Below, in pieces: positions 1 to 6,496 of a stretch of 13,985 nucleotides of DNA. The notes under the pieces are model-generated. The model worked only from the letters and a program-made list of their open reading frames with translations, was not told where the DNA came from and made no database searches. The DNA lies in the NCBI GenBank assembly GCA_964649095.1, contig CAZYPH010000057.1:1-13985 (forward strand), given 5' to 3'. The first letter of the stretch is position 1, and the number at the start of each line of letters is the position of its first letter. This DNA is from CAZYPH01 sp964649095. GTDB taxonomy: Bacteria; Bdellovibrionota; UBA1018; UBA923. The position numbers and the translations under genes were made by a program.

Positions 1-1010
1 AGCAAAGAGAGCAGGAACCAAACAATTCACCAAAGAAAAAAAGTGAAACTCGGCGTGAAGGTTCAGAAACAAGAGAAGCCATTCCTGGCAGTAAAATCGC
101 AAAAGCTTTGGAGCAAGCGAAGCAGTATCTCGAAAATCCGGGCCCTATTCTCGAAGCCTTCAATGGCAAAGAAAGGGAAAGAGTCAAAAATGGCACTCTT
201 GGTTGCGCCTATCTCGTCGACCGTCTCTTAAAAGATGCCAAAATTTTAGGGCAAAGTTTAGTTTCTGTTGGAGAGTCTCTCGGTGTACGCACCACTGCGG
301 TTTTATCCCGCATGGAAGAACCTCTAGGACAAGCCGTAGGCAATAGCCTTGAAATTCTCGAAAGCATCGAGTGTTTGCTGAGCCCGAGCAATCCTGGAAT
401 TCGTCAAAAAATCTGGGGTAAATATATCGATCGTACGCTGGTAGAGGCTACCAAACCATTAACGCATGATCTCATGAATCTGACCCATCGTTTGGCTGAA
501 GAAATGTTAGCACTCGTGCCGATCCCAAAAAAAGATGCGAACAAACTTCTTACGGAAACGTTATTTTCGGGGAAGGCCCATGAGTATTTCATTACAATGC
601 TCCAGCAACAGGGTGTTGAAAAAGCAGCTATCCAGCAACTACATAACTTGGCTGTCGCTCCAAAAATTTCGATATTAAAAAGCCCAAAGGCTGGCTTTAT
701 AAGCTCAATGAAAGCAGAAGAAATTGGGAACTGTTTAATTGCGTTAGGGGGCGGTCGCCAGGCGGCTCACGAGAAAATCAACCCAGGTGTTGGTTTCTAT
801 TTTCTGGCAAAAATAGGCTCTAAAGTAAAAAAAGGCGATCCGCTGGTATACGTTTTTCATGAACGCCAAACCGATCCGGCACCAGTGTTAGAACGCCTAG
901 AAAAAGCACTTCACATAACAAGCCAACAGCCACGCCCACAAAAATTAGTGGTAGGCACCATTCGAGCGAAGGCCTCGACAAAACCATCAACAAAGGTTCG
1001 ACAACGATGA
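1..1010 (+). CDS. deoA: Pyrimidine-nucleoside/thymidine phosphorylase, 5'-truncated by the window
   Basis: Phosphorolyses thymidine or other pyrimidine nucleosides to base plus (deoxy)ribose-1-phosphate in cytoplasmic salvage. The frame is open from base 3 to the TGA at 1008-1010, giving about 335 residues, so the true start lies upstream; an internal TTG at 108 is not a convincing start. Family marks seen, numbered from base 3: RTTAVLSRMEEPLGQAVGN near 96-114 (the family's 'D/M-x-PLG-x-AVGN' segment) and a C-terminal GGGRQAAHEKINPGVGF segment followed by a biotinyl/lipoyl-like 'G-x-KVKKGDPLVYVFH' stretch. The first roughly 65 residues are highly charged (many K, E, R) and do not resemble the expected KxGxGAF phosphate-binding loop, so an insertion seems present there. 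About 20 extra residues also follow LLSPSNP. The gene overlaps punA by ATGA, so the two are probably coupled. Whether it is DeoA (thymidine) or Pdp (broad pyrimidine) cannot be settled from this fragment. Confidence 0.88.
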   Translation, partial: QREQEPNNSPKKKSETRREGSETREAIPGSKIAKALEQAKQYLENPGPILEAFNGKERERVKNGTLGCAYLVDRLLKDAKILGQSLVSVGESLGVRTTAVLSRMEEPLGQAVGNSLEILESIECLLSPSNPGIRQKIWGKYIDRTLVEATKPLTHDLMNLTHRLAEEMLALVPIPKKDANKLLTETLFSGKAHEYFITMLQQQGVEKAAIQQLHNLAVAPKISILKSPKAGFISSMKAEEIGNCLIALGGGRQAAHEKINPGVGFYFLAKIGSKVKKGDPLVYVFHERQTDPAPVLERLEKALHITSQQPRPQKLVVGTIRAKASTKPSTKVRQR

Positions 1011-2032
1011 TGCTGCGACCACACACAAAAGCACCAAACCAGGCTCAGAAACTGTTCGATAGCGCACATGACGTCTTGGAATGGATCAAACAGAGCATAA
1101 AACACCATAAGCACCACAGCGGCAGCGCATCACCGAAACACAGCACAACGACGTCAGAAATCGAGCAGTATTTTCCAAAAACAGCGATCGTTTTAGGCTC
1201 CGGATTATCGCACTTTTTAGGCGAAGCCGAACACCTCATAGCCTCGCTTCCGTATGAAAAGATCCCCCATTTTCCGCAAACATCGGTATCGGGCCACCAA
1301 TCTAAACTCGATCTCGTCACAGCCCATAATCGCTATTTTTTGGCCTTTAGAGGGCGTTTTCACTACTACGAGGGCCATGATCTCGACGACGTCGTTTTGC
1401 CGGCACGTCTAGCCGCAGCCTTAGGTATGCATAATTATTTTGTAACCAATGCCTCGGGCAGCTTAAGTCGACAATTTCCCGAAGGATCCCTCATTCTGAT
1501 CAAAGACCACATCAACTTCACAGGTACGAGCCCATTACTCGGCCCTAACCCGAATGCTTTTGGAGAGCGTTTTTTTGACATGACCGAAGTCTATTCGCGC
1601 AAACTCCGCAAAAAAGCGCTGACCTCTGCAGAGCACCTAAACATTGATCTACGCGAAGGTGTGTATGTCGGCGTCACAGGACCCGCTTACGAAACGCCCA
1701 GTGAAGTCCTGATGTACGCACAATTAGGCGGTAGTTGCGTGGGCATGTCGACCGTGCCCGAAGTAATCGCTGCCCGACACTTTCGTCGCTCGCACTGGCT
1801 AAAGTATTTGAACGAAAACCACGCAAAATCAGCCCTTAGCGATCATATTTTGCAGACCATCCAGCAAGTAGATTTTCATGACCGCCTTGAAGTCTTAGGC
1901 ATCTCATGTGTTACTAATCTTGGGGCTGGGTTGGGTGAGGCTGAATTAAACCATCAAGACGTTTTAGATAGCGCCACAAAACGTACGACAACCTTCCAAA
2001 AGCTAGCCCTCGAAATTTTGAGACAGGTTTAA
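1007..2032 (+). CDS. punA: Purine nucleoside phosphorylase (trimeric inosine/guanosine type) with insertions
   Basis: Cleaves purine (deoxy)nucleosides with phosphate to free base and (deoxy)ribose-1-phosphate. Motifs seen: phosphate-binding GSGLS (64-68), GRFHYYEG (116-123), TNASGS (147-152; the family usually has TNAAGG), GPAYETPSEV (225-234, with the base-contacting Glu) and VGMSTVPEVIAARH (245-258), then VTNLGAG (302-308) with the base-binding Asn. At 341 residues it is longer than the usual 270-290. The excess is a His/Ser-rich linker at about 32-52 between the N-terminal helix and the core, plus about 33 extra residues (about 259-292) between ARH and LGISCVTN. The ATG at 1007 overlaps the deoA stop as ATGA, and cdd follows 9 bases downstream, so the three genes form one nucleoside-salvage operon. 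Two consecutive ATGs open the frame; 1007 is chosen because of the overlap, and 1010 is equally possible. Confidence 0.93.
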   Translation: MMLRPHTKAPNQAQKLFDSAHDVLEWIKQSIKHHKHHSGSASPKHSTTTSEIEQYFPKTAIVLGSGLSHFLGEAEHLIASLPYEKIPHFPQTSVSGHQSKLDLVTAHNRYFLAFRGRFHYYEGHDLDDVVLPARLAAALGMHNYFVTNASGSLSRQFPEGSLILIKDHINFTGTSPLLGPNPNAFGERFFDMTEVYSRKLRKKALTSAEHLNIDLREGVYVGVTGPAYETPSEVLMYAQLGGSCVGMSTVPEVIAARHFRRSHWLKYLNENHAKSALSDHILQTIQQVDFHDRLEVLGISCVTNLGAGLGEAELNHQDVLDSATKRTTTFQKLALEILRQV

Positions 2033-2041
2033 AATTCCTTT

Positions 2042-2500
2042 ATGAAAAAAACGTCTAAGCGTCTGAATACTGCACTTATAGAAGCCGCCAAAAAGGCTGC
2101 CAGCAAAGCCTACGCACCGTATTCTAAATTCCAGGTAGGCGCAGCCCTATTAGGCGCAAATGGGAAAATCTATACGGGTGCTAATCTTGAAAACGTTTCT
2201 TATGGTTTGACCGTATGCGCCGAACGTAATGCCATCGCTGCGATGGTTCATGATGGGGTATCGGAGTGGACTCAACTTGTGGTCTTTACCTCTACCCCAA
2301 AACCCACCGCACCGTGCGGTACCTGCCGCCAGGTTTTGTACGAGTTTTCGCCAGAGGGGCTTGGCCAGGTGTGGTTAGCGTGCTCAAACGCAAAAACTCA
2401 AAAAAAGTTGTCGCAACCTAACACACTAATAAGTAAGCCTTTTTCATTAAAGACGTTATTACCGCACGCTTTCGTGAGCTTTATTATTGACCAAGCCTGA
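2042..2500 (+). CDS. cdd: Cytidine deaminase
   Basis: Zinc enzyme that deaminates cytidine and deoxycytidine to uridine and deoxyuridine, feeding the pyrimidine phosphorylase encoded two genes upstream. The 152-residue protein shows the short (homotetrameric-type) Cdd layout: YAPYSKFQVGAAL (24-36), GANLENVSYGLTVCAERNA (46-64) with the zinc Cys59 and catalytic Glu61, and PCGTCRQ (91-97) carrying the other two zinc cysteines. After about residue 130 the sequence runs slightly past the usual family length and ends in a short unconserved tail. It lies 9 bases after punA with no clear Shine-Dalgarno, which fits translational coupling. A candidate promoter for rplU overlaps its last codons. Confidence 0.95.
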   Translation: MKKTSKRLNTALIEAAKKAASKAYAPYSKFQVGAALLGANGKIYTGANLENVSYGLTVCAERNAIAAMVHDGVSEWTQLVVFTSTPKPTAPCGTCRQVLYEFSPEGLGQVWLACSNAKTQKKLSQPNTLISKPFSLKTLLPHAFVSFIIDQA

Positions 2501-2515
2501 GTAAAAAAGTTAAAG
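2487..2515 (+). promoter_or_regulatory. Candidate promoter for rplU-rpmA
   Basis: TTGACC at 2487-2492 matches the -35 consensus at five of six bases and sits in the last codons of cdd. A 17-base spacer leads to TTAAAG at 2510-2515, a weak -10. It would give a leader of about 50 bases before the rplU ATG. No terminator separates cdd from rplU, so read-through from the salvage operon is also possible. This is by-eye pattern matching only. Confidence 0.25.
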
Positions 2516-2573
2516 AACGAATTCGGTTAAAAGTTTATTTGAGTTTAATTACAGTTAATTATCGAGGTCGTTC

Positions 2574-3074
2574 ATGTACGCAATTATTGAAACAGGTGGA
2601 AAACAATACCGCGTAACTACAGGTGATGTAGTTTCTTTTGAAAAGCTCGCGGGCAACATCGGTGACACCGTAACTTTCGACAAAGTGCTCCTCATGGGTG
2701 GTGGCACAGATGCTAAAGTCTTAGTAGGTCGCCCTTATATCGAAAAAGCTACGTTAGAAGCTGAAATTGTAGAGCAAGCTAAAGGCGATAAAATTGTTAC
2801 TATTAAGTACAAGCGCCGCAAAGGCTACCGCCGTACTATTGGCCATCGTCAAATGTTGACGCGCGTATTGGTTACAAAAATTGCCAACGGTTCTACCGTA
2901 GCGGAGTTTGATGTTACTAAACGCAAAGAAGTTTTAACAAAAGCTTCCGTTCCAGTAAAAGCTTTAGCAGCTAAAGCAGCGGCTTCTACTGCAGCAGCTA
3001 AAACAGCTACAAAAAAAGCAGCGGCCGCGCAAAAAAAACAACTACAAAAAAGAAAAGTGACGCTTAAGTTTTAA
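2574..3074 (+). CDS. rplU: 50S ribosomal protein L21 with Ala/Lys-rich C-terminal extension
   Basis: Large-subunit protein that binds 23S rRNA near L20. The start is MYAIIETGGKQYRV, and the L21 signature IKYKRRKGYRRTIGHRQ falls at about 77-93. The ordinary L21 core ends near residue 107. Another 59 residues follow, rich in Ala and Lys, an rRNA-binding type of tail seen in some bacterial L21 proteins. GAGG at 2564-2567 supports the ATG at 2574. The coding sequence for the tail contains an A8 run at 3031-3038. In the annotated frame the protein ends with the unusual string QLQKRKVTLKF, whereas the -1 frame after the run reads TTTKKKSDA and then stops at 3065-3067. Either a homopolymer indel or ribosomal slippage may apply. 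rpmA follows 21 bases downstream. Confidence 0.95.
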   Translation: MYAIIETGGKQYRVTTGDVVSFEKLAGNIGDTVTFDKVLLMGGGTDAKVLVGRPYIEKATLEAEIVEQAKGDKIVTIKYKRRKGYRRTIGHRQMLTRVLVTKIANGSTVAEFDVTKRKEVLTKASVPVKALAAKAAASTAAAKTATKKAAAAQKKQLQKRKVTLKF

Positions 3075-3095
3075 AATTTAGAGAGGGTTTTTTCA

Positions 3096-3353
3096 ATGGC
3101 ACATAAAAAAGCGGGTGGTAGTTCCAAAAACGGTCGTGACTCTAATGCTCAAAGGCGTGGTGTAAAACGTTTTGGTGGCCAAGCTGTAAAAACAGGTGAA
3201 ATTTTGGTTCGTCAGTTAGGTACTAAGTTTCATGCAGGTAAAAACGTTGGTTTGGGCCGTGATTATACCTTGTATGCGTTGATTGACGGTGTCGTAAAAT
3301 TTGAACACTTTGATAAAAAGCGTAAACAAATTTCGATTTACCCAGCAGCTTAA
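3096..3353 (+). CDS. rpmA: 50S ribosomal protein L27
   Basis: Large-subunit protein whose N-terminus reaches toward the peptidyl-transferase centre. The 85 residues begin MAHKKAGGSSKNGRDS and contain the L27 signature QRRGVKRFGGQ and the HAGKNVGLGRDYTLYA segment, so the protein is a standard full-length L27. It starts directly at the conserved AHKK sequence, without the extra cleavable N-terminal peptide known from Firmicutes. A clear Shine-Dalgarno GAGAGGG lies at 3081-3087. The pairing rplU-rpmA, followed by obgE, is the usual bacterial arrangement. An intrinsic terminator follows directly. Confidence 0.98.
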   Translation: MAHKKAGGSSKNGRDSNAQRRGVKRFGGQAVKTGEILVRQLGTKFHAGKNVGLGRDYTLYALIDGVVKFEHFDKKRKQISIYPAA

Positions 3354-3378
3354 TACTTCATTTGCATTAAAATTTCGT

Positions 3379-3416
3379 ACGGGTTTGCAACATAAGCTGC
3401 AAACCCGTTTTTTTTT
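3379..3416 (+). terminator. Rho-independent terminator after rpmA
   Basis: A perfect 11-bp stem, ACGGGTTTGCA at 3379-3389 with TGCAAACCCGT at 3398-3408, encloses an 8-base loop and runs into nine consecutive T residues (3408-3416). It should end most of the rplU-rpmA transcript. obgE then depends on read-through or on a promoter in the following 40 bases, where I could not identify one. Confidence 0.93.
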
Positions 3417-3456
3417 GGTCCTTTAACAACCACCCTAAAACTCAAGTAGTGAAATT

Positions 3457-4620
3457 ATGTCTCGATTTATTGATGAAGCCACAATTACCGTGCGATCTGG
3501 CAACGGCGGCCCTGGCTGCGTGGCCTTTCGCCGTGAAAAATTTATTCCAAAAGGCGGACCAGCCGGCGGTGATGGTGGTCGTGGTGGTGACGTTTGGATT
3601 CGTCCAGACCACAATCTCGCGACACTTTTAGACTTCCGTTACAAACGTGTACACGCCGCTACCAATGGTTTACCGGGCGAGGGTACCAACAAAACAGGTC
3701 GCGATGGTGAAGACATCGTCATACGCGTACCCGAAGGTACGATTGTACGAGATGCCGAAACGAACGAGACGCTGGTCGATTTTTCAGCACCAGAACAGGC
3801 CGAACGAGAACCCTTTTTATTGCTGAAGGGCGGTCGTGGGGGCAAGGGCAATGCCCACTTTACGTCATCGACATTACAGGCTCCGAAATTTGCCCAACCG
3901 GGTGAACAAGGCAATGAACGCAAAATTAAGTTAGAGTTAAAACTCTTGGCTGATGTGGGTTTGGTGGGTTATCCCAATGCCGGAAAATCAACGATGATTT
4001 CTAAAATTTCGGCTGCACGGCCAAAAATTGCAGACTATGCGTTTACGACACTGACGCCCAATTTGGGTGTAGTGAAGGTGAGTGCCGCGCCGGATGCGCC
4101 CACGTTTGTTGTAGCAGACGTACCAGGTCTGATTGAAGGCGCTAGTTTGGGGCGGGGCTTAGGTACTCGGTTTTTAAAACACTTAGAAAAAACACTGTTG
4201 TTAGTACACCTGATTGATGGCGCAAAAATTCTAAAAGAATACCACAAAGAGTGCCAACGTCTGACCAAAGCGGCTCAGCAAGAGGGCGTCGACGTGTCGT
4301 TACCAGAGCTTGCCCAGTATGTGGCCAATGCCATTCGCACGGATAAAGAAATTATCGACACCGAGCTGTATACCTTTGATGAAGAGCTCTCAAAAAAGGA
4401 CCAGATTTTGGCATTCAATAAATGTGATTTATACTCGGAGTCTCAGCTAAAAGAGATCTCCCAAGCGCTTGAGGCCATTGGCTATACGGGCAATAATAGG
4501 TTCTTATTTGTATCAGCAGCAGCCCACATCAATTTGGACCATCTTGTAGAAGCCATGGCTAAACGTCTGTTTGGTCAAGACGGTTTACGAGCACCCAAAA
4601 CTACGCCAGCATTGCCGTAA
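3457..4620 (+). CDS. obgE: Obg/CgtA family GTPase with enlarged G domain
   Basis: Essential GTPase that acts in 50S subunit assembly and stress signalling. The glycine-rich Obg fold occupies about 1-160 (GNGGPGCVAFRREKFIPKGGP, then GGDGGRGGDVW, then KGGRGGKGNAHF). The G domain follows: P-loop GYPNAGKS (171-178), switch I FTTLTPN (196-202), DVPG (221-224), NKCD (321-324) and SAA (353-355). It ends at residue 387 without the C-terminal OCT domain found in some homologues. Between LID (252-254) and NKCD there are 66 residues, against about 36 in the Escherichia coli protein, so about 30 residues are inserted near 259-293. No strong Shine-Dalgarno is visible before the ATG. The gene follows the terminator and is the first of a run obgE-nadD-rsfS-rlmH. 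Confidence 0.96.
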   Translation: MSRFIDEATITVRSGNGGPGCVAFRREKFIPKGGPAGGDGGRGGDVWIRPDHNLATLLDFRYKRVHAATNGLPGEGTNKTGRDGEDIVIRVPEGTIVRDAETNETLVDFSAPEQAEREPFLLLKGGRGGKGNAHFTSSTLQAPKFAQPGEQGNERKIKLELKLLADVGLVGYPNAGKSTMISKISAARPKIADYAFTTLTPNLGVVKVSAAPDAPTFVVADVPGLIEGASLGRGLGTRFLKHLEKTLLLVHLIDGAKILKEYHKECQRLTKAAQQEGVDVSLPELAQYVANAIRTDKEIIDTELYTFDEELSKKDQILAFNKCDLYSESQLKEISQALEAIGYTGNNRFLFVSAAAHINLDHLVEAMAKRLFGQDGLRAPKTTPALP

Positions 4621-4621
4621 T

Positions 4622-5371
4622 ATGGTTTCGAATCGCCCTAATGTGCAGGCCCCAGAAATTGTCGTCAAACTAGACTATGATTTTATCATTTTTGGCGGTG
4701 CCTTTAACCCGGTGCACGTGGGCCACGTGGCCATCATAGAACACGTGCTTACAAAGGCGGTTAATTTACAAAAATTATTTTTGGTACCCACCCATCGTCC
4801 AGCCCATAAAGCTGCTTTAGAGTTATCAGCCGAGGAACGCCTTCAGGCTTTGAATAAGGCCATAGGAGGGCTTTCAGATCAGGCCAAAAATAAAATCGAA
4901 ATTATAGATTATGAACTGAAAAGATCTGAAATTAGTTATTCGCTACATACCATTGAGCACTTACAAAATACCTACTCTACCACCGCGAAATGGGGCTTTG
5001 TACTAGGTTTGGATGCGCTTCAAATTCTTCCCAATTGGTTTCAAGTTGAACGAGTCGTACAGTTAGTCGATTTTGTGACATTTCCGCGACCAAGTTCCGA
5101 GACAACAACAGCCCCTGCTGCGCCGGAATACTCCGGATTATTAGTCACCCTTCGTGACGTCTATAATAAGCTATCGGGACGGGCACGTTTGGTTGGGCTG
5201 GCAGAGCCTATCCCACAGGTCAGCTCAACTGTGATTCGATCGCTGCTCAAAACATGGAGCCAAACCAAAACCACTAAAACACCTATAAATTTAGGCACTT
5301 CTAACATCGAAACTGAACTAAAAAAATACCTCGCCCCTGCGGTTTTTGAGTACTTTAAAAACAGACCGTAA
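4622..5371 (+). CDS. nadD: Nicotinate-nucleotide adenylyltransferase
   Basis: Joins nicotinate mononucleotide and ATP to give deamido-NAD, a late step of NAD synthesis. The nucleotidyltransferase motif GGAFNPVHVGH lies at 25-35, FLVPTHRPAHK follows the second strand, GLDALQILPNW is near 129-139, and the second signature VSSTVIR is near 200-206. The length is 249 residues, somewhat more than the usual 190-220. The excess is a 15-20 residue N-terminal extension, a Ser/Thr/Pro/Ala-rich insert (about 156-168) and a Thr/Lys-rich stretch before the final helix. The ATG at 4622 begins one base after the obgE stop and is preferred; an in-frame TTG at 4571 would overlap obgE by 50 bases. No Shine-Dalgarno is evident, so coupling to obgE is likely. 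Confidence 0.93.
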   Translation: MVSNRPNVQAPEIVVKLDYDFIIFGGAFNPVHVGHVAIIEHVLTKAVNLQKLFLVPTHRPAHKAALELSAEERLQALNKAIGGLSDQAKNKIEIIDYELKRSEISYSLHTIEHLQNTYSTTAKWGFVLGLDALQILPNWFQVERVVQLVDFVTFPRPSSETTTAPAAPEYSGLLVTLRDVYNKLSGRARLVGLAEPIPQVSSTVIRSLLKTWSQTKTTKTPINLGTSNIETELKKYLAPAVFEYFKNRP

Positions 5372-5415
5372 TAGGCATACTCCCCAAATACGGCCCCAAA
5401 ACTCTGCGTAATTTT

Positions 5416-5446
5416 TTGGCCCAAACATCAGTTATTAGGGTATAAA
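5416..5446 (+). promoter_or_regulatory. Candidate promoter upstream of rsfS
   Basis: TTGGCC (5416-5421) and TATAAA (5441-5446) are separated by 19 bases in the 104-base gap between nadD and rsfS. The -10 matches the consensus at five of six bases and the -35 at four of six. The gap is long for this otherwise compact operon, which makes an internal promoter plausible. Confidence 0.3.
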
Positions 5447-5461
5447 CAGGGGCAAACTTAT

Positions 5462-5466
5462 AGGAG
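5462..5466 (+). promoter_or_regulatory. Ribosome binding site fixing the rsfS GTG start
   Basis: AGGAG sits nine bases before the GTG at 5476. The next in-frame ATG, at 5527, has no such site, so the GTG is the better start for RsfS. Confidence 0.75.
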
Positions 5467-5475
5467 CCTATTAGA

Positions 5476-5901
5476 GTGACTAACCAACAAAACCAACCCG
5501 CAAGTCAGAAGAAACCATCGACATCAATGACCAAAAATGAAGACAACCTATCACAACAAATTTTGTACCGTGCCATGCGTGCCGCCATTGAAAAAAAGGG
5601 CGAAAATAATTTGGCCTTTCACGTCGCTAGTATTGGCGCGTTTACAGATTATTTTTTCATCACATCGGGCCACAATGAAAAACAGGTTCAAGCCATTGCC
5701 GATGCTATTAGCTTAGTGGCCAAAAAAGAATTTCAATTAACCGTTCGTATGGAAGGCTACAATGAAGGTCGATGGATCTTGGTCGACTTAGGCTCGGTCG
5801 TTGTACATGTATTTCATGACTACATTCGTGAGTATTATAAGTTAGAGGAACTTTGGTCTCAGGCTCCACGAGTGGCAGTTCCGGCGGAGTTGTACCAGTA
5901 A
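5476..5901 (+). CDS. rsfS: Ribosomal silencing factor RsfS (Iojap/YbeB family)
   Basis: Binds ribosomal protein L14 on the 50S subunit and blocks subunit joining when nutrients are short. The conserved core runs from about residue 24 to 128: FTDYFFITSGHNEKQVQAIA (56-75), EGYNEGRWILVDLGSVVVHV (93-112) and FHDYIREYYKLEELW (113-127), all typical of the family. A 22-residue Gln/Ser/Lys-rich N-terminal extension precedes the core and depends on the GTG start. That start is supported by AGGAG at 5462-5466. The neighbours nadD and rlmH are its usual partners. The 104-base gap upstream may hold a separate promoter. Confidence 0.95.
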   Translation: MTNQQNQPASQKKPSTSMTKNEDNLSQQILYRAMRAAIEKKGENNLAFHVASIGAFTDYFFITSGHNEKQVQAIADAISLVAKKEFQLTVRMEGYNEGRWILVDLGSVVVHVFHDYIREYYKLEELWSQAPRVAVPAELYQ

Positions 5902-5920
5902 TCATCACGATAGATATATT

Positions 5921-6427
5921 GTGAAAATTATATTTGCTTCAACTGGTCCATTTAAAGAGCGCTCATTTTATGAGCGCTTTTTGTATTATAAGAAGCTTAT
6001 TAGCGCTTACCGACCTGTAGAAGAACTGTTGATTCCCGTCAGTAAAAAAGCCCTACAGAACTGGATGCAAAACCCCAAAAGTGCAGCAACACCAATTGTA
6101 GACGCTGTTGTTCACTTTTTGTCGCATCGCCCCGCACCAAGCTACGTCGTACTTCTAGACGAACGAGGACGCACATTCTCAAGCCATTCGTTTGCTCATT
6201 TTTTAGGTGATAAATTGGGCGCTAGTTTAAAAGAAATTGTCTTTTTGTGCCCGGGTCCTTATGGGCTCACTAAAGAACAGCTTGCGGCTGAACTGAGCTC
6301 TACTGCCATCGATAGCTGGTCGTTATCACCGCTGATTATGCCCCACGAATTAGCGCAGGTAGTCGCGATAGAACAAATCTATCGTGCGTTTTCGATCATG
6401 CATGCACGCCCCTATCATCACGACTAA
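5921..6427 (+). CDS. rlmH: 23S rRNA (pseudouridine1915-N3)-methyltransferase RlmH, divergent
   Basis: SPOUT methyltransferase that methylates pseudouridine 1915 in helix 69 of 23S rRNA on assembled ribosomes. Seen: LLDERGRTFSSHSFAHFL (78-95), the cofactor-knot segment EIVFLCPGPYGL (105-116) and the C-terminal LSPLIMPHELAQVVAIEQIYRAFSI region ending in RPYHHD. In most RlmH proteins the knot reads V/I-I-G-G-x-x-G; here it is L-C-P-G-P-Y-G, so the first Gly of the pair is replaced by Pro. The N-terminus (KIIFASTGPFKERSFYERFLYYKKLI) keeps the usual pattern but is divergent. At 168 residues it is slightly longer than the common 155-160. The start is a GTG 19 bases after rsfS with no obvious Shine-Dalgarno. 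Confidence 0.9.
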   Translation: MKIIFASTGPFKERSFYERFLYYKKLISAYRPVEELLIPVSKKALQNWMQNPKSAATPIVDAVVHFLSHRPAPSYVVLLDERGRTFSSHSFAHFLGDKLGASLKEIVFLCPGPYGLTKEQLAAELSSTAIDSWSLSPLIMPHELAQVVAIEQIYRAFSIMHARPYHHD

Positions 6428-6496
6428 CTTCACGAATAGGTTTAAAAGATTTTTTTTCGTGGCTCGATAAAATTCTTACGATACTTTTTAGAGGTG

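Noticed and set aside
43..231. A 62-codon + strand frame starting near base 43.
   Set aside because: It overlaps the deoA frame, which continues open to the window edge and carries the family motifs; the product is Lys/Ser-rich with no resemblance to anything.
4571..4621. Extended TTG start for nadD inside obgE.
   Set aside because: It would overlap obgE by 50 bases and add residues with no family support; the ATG at 4622, one base after the obgE stop, fits better.
5393..5423. Imperfect repeat GGCCCCAAAA with TTTTTTGGCC after nadD.
   Set aside because: It needs a two-base bulge and has no following T tract; the T residues are within the stem.
6431..6461. CACGAA/TTCGTG hairpin between rlmH and gpmI with a T run.
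   Set aside because: The stem is only 6 bp and the T run lies inside the loop on the 5' side of the closing arm, so it does not fit an intrinsic terminator.
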